Source of the DNA: Rhodocyclaceae bacterium
GTDB lineage: Bacteria; Pseudomonadota; Gammaproteobacteria; Burkholderiales; Rhodocyclaceae
Length of the DNA stretch: 64,000 bases
Assembly: GCA_013426785.1 (NCBI GenBank)
Contig: JACDZI010000001.1
Span: 93,425-157,424, forward strand
Reading direction: 5' to 3'
Shown here: positions 1-8,531 of the stretch, piece by piece
Numbering within the stretch: position 1 is the stretch's first letter
Layout of the letters: each line of letters starts with the position of its first letter
Notes under the pieces: generated by a model
What the model was told of the DNA's origin: nothing
What the model saw: the letters and a program-made list of their open reading frames with translations, nothing else
Databases searched by the model: none
Translations under genes and position numbers: made by a program

Positions 1-54
1 GCCGCCAATCCGACCGTGGTGGTGGTTACGGCGATTGATCTGGATAGGAGTTAA
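1..54 (+). CDS. 3' end of a truncated ORF, probable toxin (DUF4258-like) partner of the downstream HTH gene
   Basis: Frame 1 reads AANPTVVVVTAIDLDRS* with stop at 52-54, two bases before the next ATG; family guessed from C-terminus and neighbour. Confidence 0.45.
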   Translation, partial: AANPTVVVVTAIDLDRS

Positions 55-56
55 GC

Positions 57-521
57 ATGATTCGCTGGGACGATATGGGGCTGAAAAACGTATGGCTGGC
101 CAATGGCTATGAGCGCGTGCAAACGCCCTATGGCAGCGGCCTGCGCTTTGACGATGTGGCAGGTCTGACGCGGACGGTTTGCACGGCGCTGGCTCGCAAG
201 CCCGGCAAGCTCTCGGGTATCGAGTTCCGCTACCTGCGCAGCGCCGGTATGGCCCTGTCACAAGCTGGCCTGGGCAAGTTGATGGGCATCGATGCCCAAT
301 CGATTGCCCGCTGGGAGAAAACCGGCAAGGTGCCCAAGTGGGCAAACCGCATGATCCGGCTGGTATTCGAAGCACACGCCGACGGTAATGCGGCGATTCG
401 TCGTGTAGTGAACCGGATCAACGACGTCGACCGACTCATCAACCAGCGCATTGTCTTGGAACAATCGCCGAAAGGCTGGCAGGCACGGGCCGGCGAGGAT
501 GCCGAGTCCGCCATTGCCTGA
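57..521 (+). CDS. Helix-turn-helix protein, probable type II antitoxin
   Basis: ORF 154 aa with Xre/MqsA-like HTH (LSQAGLGKLMGIDAQSIARWEKTGKVP), coupled to upstream ORF. Confidence 0.7.
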   Translation: MIRWDDMGLKNVWLANGYERVQTPYGSGLRFDDVAGLTRTVCTALARKPGKLSGIEFRYLRSAGMALSQAGLGKLMGIDAQSIARWEKTGKVPKWANRMIRLVFEAHADGNAAIRRVVNRINDVDRLINQRIVLEQSPKGWQARAGEDAESAIA

Positions 522-542
522 CGCATCCCGCCTGCCGGCCTG

Positions 543-566
543 AAAAGTCGGCGCTGGCGGGACGGC
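543..566 (-). repeat. Dispersed 24-bp repeat copy
   Basis: aaaagtcggcgctggcgggacggc, exact; convergent junction. Confidence 0.9.
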
Positions 567-575
567 GCAGCGGGC

Positions 576-1769
576 CTACAGCCCCCCGGAAAACGCCTGA
601 TGCAGCAGCGATTTCTTCAACTCATCCAGCGCCGCGAGCTTTTGCCGGTAGAGGGATTCGAGGCGTTGGGTTTCGGCAGCGAGGGTACTGAGTTTTGCTG
701 TCATTGCCTCTTGGACGGCCATCGGTAGTCGAGGAACTTCAAAACCGCGCAGTACCTTGAGGGAAACTGTTTTCTGAGCCGTTCCGGTCGCGCCATCGTT
801 TGCCTGCCGAACGATCTGCGGCGACATGAGCAAATAGTAGAGCCATTCACTGCGGACATCAGATTTTGGACGCACGAGGCCAATGTGGCGCTGAAAGCAA
901 AAGTCTTGCTGCTCTTTGAGAAAGACTGGAATACCAAATGAACCGGTCACCGTGTAAAGGACATCGCCAACTCTGGGTTTCTTGTTTGGCTTCAGGGAGT
1001 CGAAATACTCACGCGATACCTTGAACGTATCGGAGAAATCGATAGTGCGGGAGTCCTTGGCGACATTGCCGATGGTAATGAATGGCACACCGCTTGCCGC
1101 CTTTGGTGGTGGCATGTGGTCGCCGTCTGTAATGTCAGTCGCCAAGTCTGCAAGCGCTACCAGTTCGCACATCTCCCAAGCGTCTGCGAAAACCGCTTGC
1201 AGATGGCTTTCAAACAACGCGCGGGCATTCTGGAGGTTCTGTTCGGCGTTGGCCTTGGCGGTGGCGATGCCGTCGAAGGCTTCGTCGAGGATGGCGACGA
1301 TGCGGTGTTGTTCGGGGAGCGGGGGAAGCGGAATCGGCACTTCCTTCAGCTTCCCGCCTGAAAGTTCCTTGAATGTGGCACCCGTTCCCAAGTCGTTGAG
1401 CAGCGGAACGATGCTTGCCAAGTAGTAGTAGAGGTATTTGCAGTCAAGCTCGGCTTTCGGCACCAACCCTTTGCAACCTTGGTTGGTGGCCATCGGCACC
1501 GTGTTGATGACCAAGTGGCCTATCGGTGCGCGCGATGAAAGGATGACTGACTGAGCAGGCAGCAGCCTTGCAGAACTGTTCTGCAAGCCGGCATCGGTGA
1601 TGGTGCGCTCGGTTTGGTCGACGTAAGGCGTAGCCCGCTTTCCCATCTCGGCGGGAGTGATCCACTGATGTGGCCCATCCCAATACTCGGGCACACATGT
1701 TTTTGGTGTTCCGCCGTTGACCACTTCGCAAACCGCGTCGATGGTCTTGCGTTGCCACCCAGCCTTCAC
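576..1769 (-). CDS. hsdS: Type I restriction-modification specificity subunit HsdS
   Basis: GTG start overlapping hsdM stop; two target-recognition modules (PLPPLPEQHRIVAILDEAF; second TRD ending LDELKKSLLHQAFSGGL). The longer 669-aa ORF is an artefact of reading into hsdM. Confidence 0.9.
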   Translation of the reverse strand: MKAGWQRKTIDAVCEVVNGGTPKTCVPEYWDGPHQWITPAEMGKRATPYVDQTERTITDAGLQNSSARLLPAQSVILSSRAPIGHLVINTVPMATNQGCKGLVPKAELDCKYLYYYLASIVPLLNDLGTGATFKELSGGKLKEVPIPLPPLPEQHRIVAILDEAFDGIATAKANAEQNLQNARALFESHLQAVFADAWEMCELVALADLATDITDGDHMPPPKAASGVPFITIGNVAKDSRTIDFSDTFKVSREYFDSLKPNKKPRVGDVLYTVTGSFGIPVFLKEQQDFCFQRHIGLVRPKSDVRSEWLYYLLMSPQIVRQANDGATGTAQKTVSLKVLRGFEVPRLPMAVQEAMTAKLSTLAAETQRLESLYRQKLAALDELKKSLLHQAFSGGL

Positions 1770-3217
1770 AGCATCGCCCTGATCTTCGCCAGCACTTCCG
1801 CGCTCTCGGCATCCAGCGCGGCGATTTCGTCCATGATGTCCTGCGGGCTGCGGTGGGCGACGGCCTCGCCGCCGTTGGGGTTCTTCACCGAGAGGTCGTA
1901 GCTTGCCGTCCCGCCAGCGCCGACTTTTACCGTCCAGCTTTTCGGCGAGTCGGCAAAGGTCTTTTGCAGTTCGACAAACTCGGCGAGGTCGGCGTCGTTG
2001 AGCGGGTTGGTCTTGCCGAGGTTGCGGCCGGGGTCGAGCTGGTAGTACCAGACCTGCCGCGTCGGCGCGCCTTTCTCGAAGAACAGCACGACGGTCTTGA
2101 CGCCCGCGCCCTGGAAGGTGCCGCCGGGACAATCGAGGATGGTGTGCAGGTTGCAGCTTTCCAATAACAACTTGCGCAGGCTGACCGAGGCGTTGTCGGT
2201 GTTGCTCAGAAACGTGTTCTTGATCACCACGCCGGCGCGGCCGCCGGCCTTGAGCAGCTTGATGAAGTGCTGGAGGAACAGGAAAGCCGTCTCGCCGGTG
2301 CGGATCGGGAAGTTCTGCTGCACCTCCTTGCGCTCCTTGCCGCCGAAGGGCGGATTGGCGAGGATGACGTCGAAACGGTCTTTTTCCTGCACGTCGGCGA
2401 GGTTCATGGCCAGCGTGTTGGTGTGCGCGATGTTGGGCGCCTCGATGCCATGCAGGATCATGTTCATGATCGCGATGACGTAGGCCAGCGACTTCTTTTC
2501 GATGCCGTAAAAACTGCGGTCCTGTAGCGTCTTCAGGTCGCTGGTGGTGAGCTTGCCGGCCTTGAGATGGTCGAAGGCTTCGCACAAAAAGCCGGCGCTG
2601 CCGCAGGCGCCGTCGTAGATGCGCTCGCCGATCTGCGGCCTGACCACCTGCACGATGGCGCGGATCAGCGGGCGCGGCGTGTAGTACTCGCCGCCGTTGC
2701 GCCCGGCGTTGCCCATGTTCTTGATCTTGGCTTCGTAGAGGTGCGAGAGTTCGTGCTTCTCGGCCTGCGAGCGGAAGCGCAGCTCGTCGATGTGATCGAT
2801 GATCTCGCGCAAGTTGTAGCCGCTGTGGATCTTGTTCTTGATCTCGCCGAAGATTTCGCCGATCTTGTATTCGATGGTGTTCGGCCCGCTGGCGCGCTGC
2901 TTGAAGCCATTCAGGTAGGGAAACAGCTTACGGTCGACAAAATCGCGCAGGTCGTCACCGGTTTGCGCCCGGTTGTGGTCGAGCTTGCCGTTTTCGTTCT
3001 TCGGTGCGGCCCAGCTTTCCCAGCGGTAGGGGGCGTCGAGGATGTAGCTGTATTTCCTGCCTTCCAGCGCGGCCTCGGCCGCCTTGTCCTGTTCCAGCCC
3101 ATCAAGGTATTTTAGGAACAGCAGCCAGGAGGTCTGCTCGGTGTAGTCGAGCTCGGTGGTGCAGCCGGCCTCTTTCCAGAGAACGTCGTCGATGTTGCGG
3201 AAGGCCTGCTCGAACAT
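1766..3217 (-). CDS. hsdM: Type I restriction-modification DNA methyltransferase subunit HsdM
   Basis: 483 aa, N6-adenine MTase motifs (YDGACGSAGFLCEAF, ILANPPFGG). Confidence 0.93.
   Translation of the reverse strand: MFEQAFRNIDDVLWKEAGCTTELDYTEQTSWLLFLKYLDGLEQDKAAEAALEGRKYSYILDAPYRWESWAAPKNENGKLDHNRAQTGDDLRDFVDRKLFPYLNGFKQRASGPNTIEYKIGEIFGEIKNKIHSGYNLREIIDHIDELRFRSQAEKHELSHLYEAKIKNMGNAGRNGGEYYTPRPLIRAIVQVVRPQIGERIYDGACGSAGFLCEAFDHLKAGKLTTSDLKTLQDRSFYGIEKKSLAYVIAIMNMILHGIEAPNIAHTNTLAMNLADVQEKDRFDVILANPPFGGKERKEVQQNFPIRTGETAFLFLQHFIKLLKAGGRAGVVIKNTFLSNTDNASVSLRKLLLESCNLHTILDCPGGTFQGAGVKTVVLFFEKGAPTRQVWYYQLDPGRNLGKTNPLNDADLAEFVELQKTFADSPKSWTVKVGAGGTASYDLSVKNPNGGEAVAHRSPQDIMDEIAALDAESAEVLAKIRAML
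1905..1928 (+). repeat. Dispersed repeat copy inside hsdM
   Basis: gccgtcccgccagcgccgactttt, exact; encodes KVGAGGTA on minus. Confidence 0.9.
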
Positions 3218-3220
3218 CGC

Positions 3221-3949
3221 CTACTGCCGTCCCGCCAGCGCCGACTTTTGGGCATTGATGATCTCGCCGATGCCTTTTTCCGCCAGCGCGAGCAGGGCGT
3301 CGAGTTCGGCGCGGGTAAAGGGGGCACCTTCAGCCGTACCCTGGATTTCGCACATGCCGCCGGCGCCGGTCATCACCACGTTCATGTCGGTATCGCAGCT
3401 TGAATCCTCGTCGTAGTTGAGGTCGAGCACGGGCGTGCCAGCAACGATGCCGACCGACACGGCAGCCACGAAGTCCTTCATCGGATGCGCGGCCAGCTTG
3501 CCGGCGGCGACGAGGCCGGAGAGGGCGTCGTGCAGGGCCACGCAGGCGCCGCTGATGGCGGCGCAGCGGGTGCCGCCGTCGGCCTGCAGCACATCGCAGT
3601 CGAGGGTGATCTGGCGTTCGCCCAGTGCGGTCAGATCGGTGACGGCGCGCAGGCTGCGACCGATCAGGCGCTGGATTTCCTGGGTGCGGCCGGACTGCTT
3701 GCCCTTGGCGGCTTCGCGGTCGGTGCGCGTATGCGTGGAGCGCGGCAGCATGCCGTATTCGGCCGTGACCCACCCGGAGCCCCTGCCCTTGAGGAAACCT
3801 GGCACGCGCTCCTCGACGCTGGCGGTGCACAGCACCTTGGTGTGGCCGAATTCGACGAGGACGCTGCCCTCGGCGTGGCGCGTGTAGTGGCGGGTAATGG
3901 TCAGCGGGCGCAGCATGTCGGCGACGCGTTGGTCGGTTCTTTGGGTCAT
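3221..3949 (-). CDS. rph: Ribonuclease PH
   Basis: [41 protein letters not shown]...; C-terminus KSALAGRQ* is encoded by a dispersed repeat copy. Confidence 0.95.
   Translation of the reverse strand: MTQRTDQRVADMLRPLTITRHYTRHAEGSVLVEFGHTKVLCTASVEERVPGFLKGRGSGWVTAEYGMLPRSTHTRTDREAAKGKQSGRTQEIQRLIGRSLRAVTDLTALGERQITLDCDVLQADGGTRCAAISGACVALHDALSGLVAAGKLAAHPMKDFVAAVSVGIVAGTPVLDLNYDEDSSCDTDMNVVMTGAGGMCEIQGTAEGAPFTRAELDALLALAEKGIGEIINAQKSALAGRQ
3226..3249 (+). repeat. Dispersed repeat copy forming the 3' end of rph
   Basis: Exact; encodes KSALAGR before the stop. Confidence 0.9.
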
Positions 3950-4215
3950 GGCGAATCCTTGCTGTGCAAACGGGTGTGGGTAGTATTGAGGATGCGCGTG
4001 AAATCGTCGGCGGTCCACGGTCCCTGGTCACCCATGTGGCCGAGGTTGCCATATTGCTCGGGCGCGGCATAACCCGGCGTGTAGGTGGGGCGCAGGTCCG
4101 GATCGTTAGCCAGATAGACGATGGGAAACCCACCCACCGAGAGATGGCGCTCGAAGCGGTAGCCGTCGATGACGTGACCAGGCGGCAGGGGTTGGTTGGT
4201 TTGCGGGGGTGGCAT
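3946..4215 (-). pseudogene. Remnant of a Ser/Thr protein kinase (N-lobe start fused to activation segment)
   Basis: MPPPQTNQPLPPGHVIDGYRFERHLSVGGFPIVYLANDPDL|RPTYTPGYAAPEQYG...; VAIK, HRD and DFG regions absent. Confidence 0.75.
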
Positions 4216-4300
4216 CAAGGCACATTGTAGTTCTCGCCGGAGCGGTTCCGGCAGCCTGTTTAAGGTAAGCTCGCCCGCTTCACTGCAAGGAATACCGCCC

Positions 4301-5170
4301 ATGAGCATTCACAGCATGACCGGCTATGCCGCCCTCGACCGCGACCTCGGCCACGCCAACCTGCACCTCGAACTGAAAAGCGTCAATGGCCGTTTTCTCG
4401 ACCTCAATTTCCGCTGCGGCGAGGAACTGCGTTTCCTCGAAATGCCCATTCGAGAGCGCCTGACCGCCGCCATCGGCCGCGGCAAGCTCGATTGCCGGCT
4501 CTACCTGCAACCCAACGATGCCGCCACGCCGCAACTGGCACCGAATCTCGCCCTGATGAAACAACTCGCCGCCCTCGAAACCGATGTGCGCGCCGCGCTG
4601 CCCACCGCCGCGCCGCTGACCGTCGCCGAAGTCTTGCGCTGGCCGGGTGTGCTGACCAGCGAGGCGGCCACGCCGGAACGGCTGCAGGTGGAATGTTCCG
4701 CCCTGATCGACGCCGTGCTGGCGGAATTCCTCGCCAGCCGGGCACGCGAGGGCGCGGGCCTGGGCGACGTGTTGCGCGAGCGCACGGCCCGCATGCGTGC
4801 CGAGATTGCCAAGGTCGAACCGATGGTGCCCACCGCCATCGCCGACTACACCGGACGGCTGGCGACCAAGTTGCGCGAGGCCGTCGCCAATCTGGATGAA
4901 GACCGCATCCGCCAGGAAATCGGCGTGTTTGCCGCCAAGATCGATGTCGCCGAAGAGCTCGCCCGCCTGATCACCCACCTCGGCGAGGTCGAGCGCGTGC
5001 TCGACAAGGGTGGTGCCGTCGGCAAGCGTCTCGACTTCCTGATGCAGGAACTCAACCGCGAGGCCAACACGCTGGCCTCGAAATCCGTGTCGGCGGCGGT
5101 GACCGCCATCGCGCTGGAACTCAAACTGCTGATCGAGCAGATGCGGGAGCAGGTGCAGAATCTGGAATAA
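4301..5170 (+). CDS. yicC: YicC family endoribonuclease-like protein
   Basis: MSIHSMTGYAALDRDLGHANLHLELKSVNGRFLDLNFR ... typical YicC N- and C-termini. Confidence 0.93.
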   Translation: MSIHSMTGYAALDRDLGHANLHLELKSVNGRFLDLNFRCGEELRFLEMPIRERLTAAIGRGKLDCRLYLQPNDAATPQLAPNLALMKQLAALETDVRAALPTAAPLTVAEVLRWPGVLTSEAATPERLQVECSALIDAVLAEFLASRAREGAGLGDVLRERTARMRAEIAKVEPMVPTAIADYTGRLATKLREAVANLDEDRIRQEIGVFAAKIDVAEELARLITHLGEVERVLDKGGAVGKRLDFLMQELNREANTLASKSVSAAVTAIALELKLLIEQMREQVQNLE

Positions 5171-5172
5171 GA

Positions 5173-5192
5173 CCCTGCCAGGGGTGGCAGGG
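5173..5192. repeat. Perfect 8-bp inverted repeat (hairpin) after yicC
   Basis: CCCTGCCA-GGGG-TGGCAGGG; no T-run, so terminator function unproven. Confidence 0.5.
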
Positions 5193-5231
5193 AAACCGGG
5201 CGAACCCGGAAAAAATATTTCCGAGTAATCC

Positions 5232-5261
5232 TGTAAGAAATGAGCTGTCGCTTCGTCTAAT
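5232..5261 (+). promoter_or_regulatory. Candidate ECF-sigma promoter of the RiPP operon
   Basis: TGTAAG-16 bp-CGTCTAAT, about 35 bp upstream of the precursor ATG; resembles ECF-type -35/-10 elements. Confidence 0.5.
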
Positions 5262-5296
5262 CGTTGCAACACCCTCAACCCCTACAGGAGACCCAC

Positions 5297-5620
5297 ATGA
5301 AAAACCGTAAAACCCGGCTGATGCTCGCCACCGGCGTTGCCTTAGTGACCAACGCCGCCCTCTCCCCTGCGCAGGCGGCGGACAATCCCTTCGGGATGAC
5401 CAAGCTTGGGAGCGGCTACCAACTTGCCCAAGCCGACAAGAAAACCGACGGCAAATGCGGTGAGGCCAAATGCGGTGCCGCCAAGACCAGCGAGAAGAAG
5501 AAGGACGCCAGTTGCGGCGGCGACAAAAAGAAAGATGCCAACTGCGGCGCCGACAAGAAAAAGGATGCTTCCTGCGGCGCCGACAAGAAAAAGGATGCTT
5601 CCTGCGGCGCCAAGAAGTAA
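5297..5620 (+). CDS. HvfA/BufA2-like Cys-rich RiPP precursor with signal peptide
   Basis: MKNRKTRLMLATGVALVTNAALSPAQAADNPFGMTKLGSGYQLAQADKKTDGKCGEAKCG...(KKKDASCGAD)n; followed by DUF692, DUF2063 and DoxX genes. Confidence 0.85.
   Translation: MKNRKTRLMLATGVALVTNAALSPAQAADNPFGMTKLGSGYQLAQADKKTDGKCGEAKCGAAKTSEKKKDASCGGDKKKDANCGADKKKDASCGADKKKDASCGAKK
5495..5614 (+). repeat. Four 30-bp tandem units in the precursor gene
   Basis: Units at 5495, 5525, 5555 and 5585; last two identical over 27 nt (aagaaaaaggatgcttcctgcggcgcc). Confidence 0.9.
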
Positions 5621-5630
5621 GGCTGCCACG

Positions 5631-6473
5631 ATGACAACAGCCCGGATTTCCGGTGCTGGCCTCGGCTTCAGGCGGGAGATGATCCCCGCCCTGAAGGCCG
5701 GCGTGCCACCCCCGATCGATTTCTTCGAACTGGCCCCGGAGAACTGGGCCGGCATGGGCGGCCGTTCGGCGAAGCATCTGCGAGAATTTACCGAGCGCTT
5801 CCCCTTTGTCTGCCACGGCCTTTCGCTCGACCTCGGCGGCCTGCGGCCGCTGGATGTCGACCTGCTCGAACGCATCGGCACTTTCATGCGCGCGCACGGT
5901 ATGTCCCTCTATACCGAACACCTTTCCTGGTGCGGCGACGATGGCCACCTCTACGACCTGCTGCCGATCCCCTGCACCGGCGATGCCGTGCGCTGGGTCG
6001 CCGGCCGCATCCGCCAGGCGCAGGACATCCTCGGCCTGCGCCTGGGCATCGAAAACGCCTCCTACTACGTCGCCCCGCCGGGCGCCGAGATGGGCGAGGC
6101 CGAATTCATCCGCGCGGTGATCGGGGAAGCCGACTGCCTGCTGCACCTGGATGTGAATAACGTCTATGTGAACAGCCGCAACTTCGGCTTCGACCCGCTC
6201 GCCTTCATCGACGCACTGCCGCTGGAGCGGACCTGCTACCTGCACATGGCCGGCCATTACGTCGAACCGGATGGCCTGCTGGTCGATACGCACGGCGCAC
6301 CGGTGATCGACCCGGTATGGGCGCTGCTCGACGCCGTGTATGCGCGCGTCGGCCCGCAGCCGACCTGCCTCGAACGCGATTTCAACCTCCCCGCATTGGA
6401 CGATCTGGCGGGCGAAGTGGCGCAGATCGCCGCCGCGCAGGGCCGCTGCCAGCCGGCGAGAAAGGCCACCTGA
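5631..6473 (+). CDS. DUF692/MNIO family RiPP maturase (HvfB/BufB-like)
   Basis: GAGLGFRREMIPALKAGVPPPIDFFELAPENW ... LHLDVNNVYVNSRNFGFDP ... HMAGHY. Confidence 0.92.
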   Translation: MTTARISGAGLGFRREMIPALKAGVPPPIDFFELAPENWAGMGGRSAKHLREFTERFPFVCHGLSLDLGGLRPLDVDLLERIGTFMRAHGMSLYTEHLSWCGDDGHLYDLLPIPCTGDAVRWVAGRIRQAQDILGLRLGIENASYYVAPPGAEMGEAEFIRAVIGEADCLLHLDVNNVYVNSRNFGFDPLAFIDALPLERTCYLHMAGHYVEPDGLLVDTHGAPVIDPVWALLDAVYARVGPQPTCLERDFNLPALDDLAGEVAQIAAAQGRCQPARKAT

Positions 6474-7210
6474 TGTACGCCTTCCAGCAGTTCCAGCACG
6501 AATTCGGCCGCCACCTGCGCGACCCGCACCGCGCCCCCCGTCCCGCCGGCGTGCCGGCACGGCCCGCCGCCCTCTACGGCGAGCTGCTGCTCAACAACCT
6601 CACCGGCTTCCTCGACGCCTGCTACCCGGTGACGCGCGCCGTGCTCGGCGCGCGGCGCTGGCGCCGGCTCCAGCGCGCTTTCTTCCGGGAAGCGCGCTGC
6701 CGGACGCCGTGGTTCCGCGAGATCCCGCGCGCGTTCCTCGACTGGCTGCTCGCCGCAGACAAGGGCACTGCCGGTCCGGCCTGGCTCGGGGATCTGGCCC
6801 ACTATGAGTGGGTGGATCTGGCGCTCGACGTGATGGAGGTCGCCACGCCCGCCCACGACCCGAAGGGCGACCTGCTGGCCGGCGTGCCCGTGCTAGCGCC
6901 GGCATTGATGAATCTCGCCTATGCCTGGCCGGTGCAGCGCATCGGCCCCGATTACCGGCCGCGCAAGCCGCAATCGGTCCGGCTGCTGGTGTTGCGCGAC
7001 CGCGATGATGTCGTGCGCTTCGTCGAGCTGAACCGCGTCAGCGCGCGGCTCGTCGACCTGCTGTTGCAGGGCAGCCAAACAGGAGGCGAAGCCTGCCGGC
7101 AGGTGGCACGGGAAATCAGCCATCCCGATCCCGCTGCCGTCGTCGCGCATGGGGCGGTGCAGCTCGAAGCTTTGCGCGCCGCCGGCGCCATCCTTGGAAT
7201 CCACACATGA
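6473..7210 (+). CDS. DUF2063 RiPP maturation partner (HvfC/BufC-like)
   Basis: ATG overlaps upstream TGA; MYAFQQFQHEFGRHLRDP...YGELLLNNLTGFLDACYPVTRAVLG. Confidence 0.88.
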   Translation: MYAFQQFQHEFGRHLRDPHRAPRPAGVPARPAALYGELLLNNLTGFLDACYPVTRAVLGARRWRRLQRAFFREARCRTPWFREIPRAFLDWLLAADKGTAGPAWLGDLAHYEWVDLALDVMEVATPAHDPKGDLLAGVPVLAPALMNLAYAWPVQRIGPDYRPRKPQSVRLLVLRDRDDVVRFVELNRVSARLVDLLLQGSQTGGEACRQVAREISHPDPAAVVAHGAVQLEALRAAGAILGIHT

Positions 7211-7698
7211 AGGCCCTCGCGCGCAAGGCACTCGCCGGCATCGATGCCGGCGGACTGTGGGTCGGCCTGCTCGGCCTGCGCCTGATCCTCGGCTGGGAAT
7301 ATTTCGAGTCCGGGCTGGAGAAGTTTCGCGGCGAGAACTGGTTCGCCGAGATTCACGCCAGCTTCCTCTTCCCCTTCAACCTGGTGCCGACGGACATCAG
7401 CTGGCAACTGGCCACCTGGTCGGAACTGCTGGGCGGCATCGCGCTGGTGATCGGCCTCGGCACGCGCTTCTTCGGCGCCTCGCTGTTCATCCTCACCCTC
7501 GTCGCCATCGCCAGCGTGCACTGGCCGGCCGAGTGGGCGACACTGGCCGAATTGGCGCAAGGCTACGCATTGACCGACAAAGGCCACGGCAACTACAAGC
7601 TGCCGCTGATCTTCCTGGCCATGCTGCTGCCGCTGATCCTCGCCGGCCCGGGCAAGCTCTCCGTCGATGCGCTGTTCCGGCGTAGCATGGCGCGATGA
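7207..7698 (+). CDS. DoxX family membrane protein (HvfX/BufD-like)
   Basis: 163 aa, multiple TM helices, GLRLILGWEYFESGLEKFRG; overlaps upstream gene. Confidence 0.85.
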   Translation: MKALARKALAGIDAGGLWVGLLGLRLILGWEYFESGLEKFRGENWFAEIHASFLFPFNLVPTDISWQLATWSELLGGIALVIGLGTRFFGASLFILTLVAIASVHWPAEWATLAELAQGYALTDKGHGNYKLPLIFLAMLLPLILAGPGKLSVDALFRRSMAR

Positions 7699-8270
7699 TC
7701 TCGATCAACGATGAACTGGCTGCCTTTCGTCCCGACCTGTTGCGCTTTGCGCGCCTGCAATTGCGCGACGACCAACTCGCGGAGGATGTCGTGCAGGAAA
7801 CCTTGATCGGTGCCTTTGTCGGGCAAGAGCAATTTGCCGGCCGTGCCGCGCTGAAAACCTGGTTGTTCTCGATCCTGAAGAACAAGATCGTCGACGCTCT
7901 GCGCGGTCGCGAACGCAGCACCAACATCTCCGCACTCGCGGGCGAGGAGGAGGAATTCGACCAGGCCTTCGACCGGCTGTTCAAGGAGAACGGTCACTGG
8001 ACGCCGGCAAACCGGCCCGCCGACTGGGGCGACCCGGAGGAAATGCTACGGCAATCGCAGTTCTGGCGCGTTTTCGATGTCTGCCTGAATCACCTGCCGG
8101 CGCATACCAGCCGCGTCTTCATGATGCGCGAATTTCTCGAACTGGATCTGGCGGAAATTTGCCGCGAGTTGCAGATCAGCCAGGGTAATTGCTATGTGAT
8201 CCTCCATCGGGCGCGCCACCAACTGCGGTCCTGCCTCGAAAAAAGCTGGTTTGGGAGAGGAGAAGCATGA
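7695..8270 (+). CDS. ECF sigma-70 family sigma factor
   Basis: Sigma region 2 (LRDDQLAEDVVQETLIGAF) and region 4 (LAEICRELQISQGNCYVILHRARHQLR). Confidence 0.92.
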   Translation: MISINDELAAFRPDLLRFARLQLRDDQLAEDVVQETLIGAFVGQEQFAGRAALKTWLFSILKNKIVDALRGRERSTNISALAGEEEEFDQAFDRLFKENGHWTPANRPADWGDPEEMLRQSQFWRVFDVCLNHLPAHTSRVFMMREFLELDLAEICRELQISQGNCYVILHRARHQLRSCLEKSWFGRGEA

Positions 8271-8464
8271 TGCTGAGCTGCAAGGAAATCACCCACCTGA
8301 TTTCAGAATCCCAGGACCGCCCGCTGGGTTTCAGGCAGCGCCTCGACCTGAAGCTGCACCTGCTGATGTGCCATGGCTGTGCGAATTACCGCGAACACAT
8401 CGATTTCCTGCATCAGGCCTGTCGCAACCACCCCGCCCGCCCGGACAGGGAGAAGGTGCCTTAA
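8267..8464 (+). CDS. Zinc-finger anti-sigma factor
   Basis: 65 aa, CKEITHLISES...HLLMCHGCANYREHI, overlaps sigma stop. Confidence 0.82.
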   Translation: MMLSCKEITHLISESQDRPLGFRQRLDLKLHLLMCHGCANYREHIDFLHQACRNHPARPDREKVP

Positions 8465-8531
8465 CGGCCCTGAATGTCCTTATTCCGCGCCAGCGCGGAA
8501 TTTTCGCATGACGGTAAACTAGAATCCACCG

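Noticed and set aside
1770-2585. N-terminal 270 aa of the 669-aa ORF 576..2585 as an HsdS extension
   Set aside because: Out-of-frame reading of hsdM; real hsdS starts at the GTG at 1767-1769.
5173-5192. Hairpin after yicC as a rho-independent terminator
   Set aside because: No T-run follows the stem; function cannot be assigned.
5121-6560. 479-aa minus-strand ORF over the RiPP operon
   Set aside because: Antisense shadow ORF of high-GC coding DNA; low-complexity sequence without recognisable domains.
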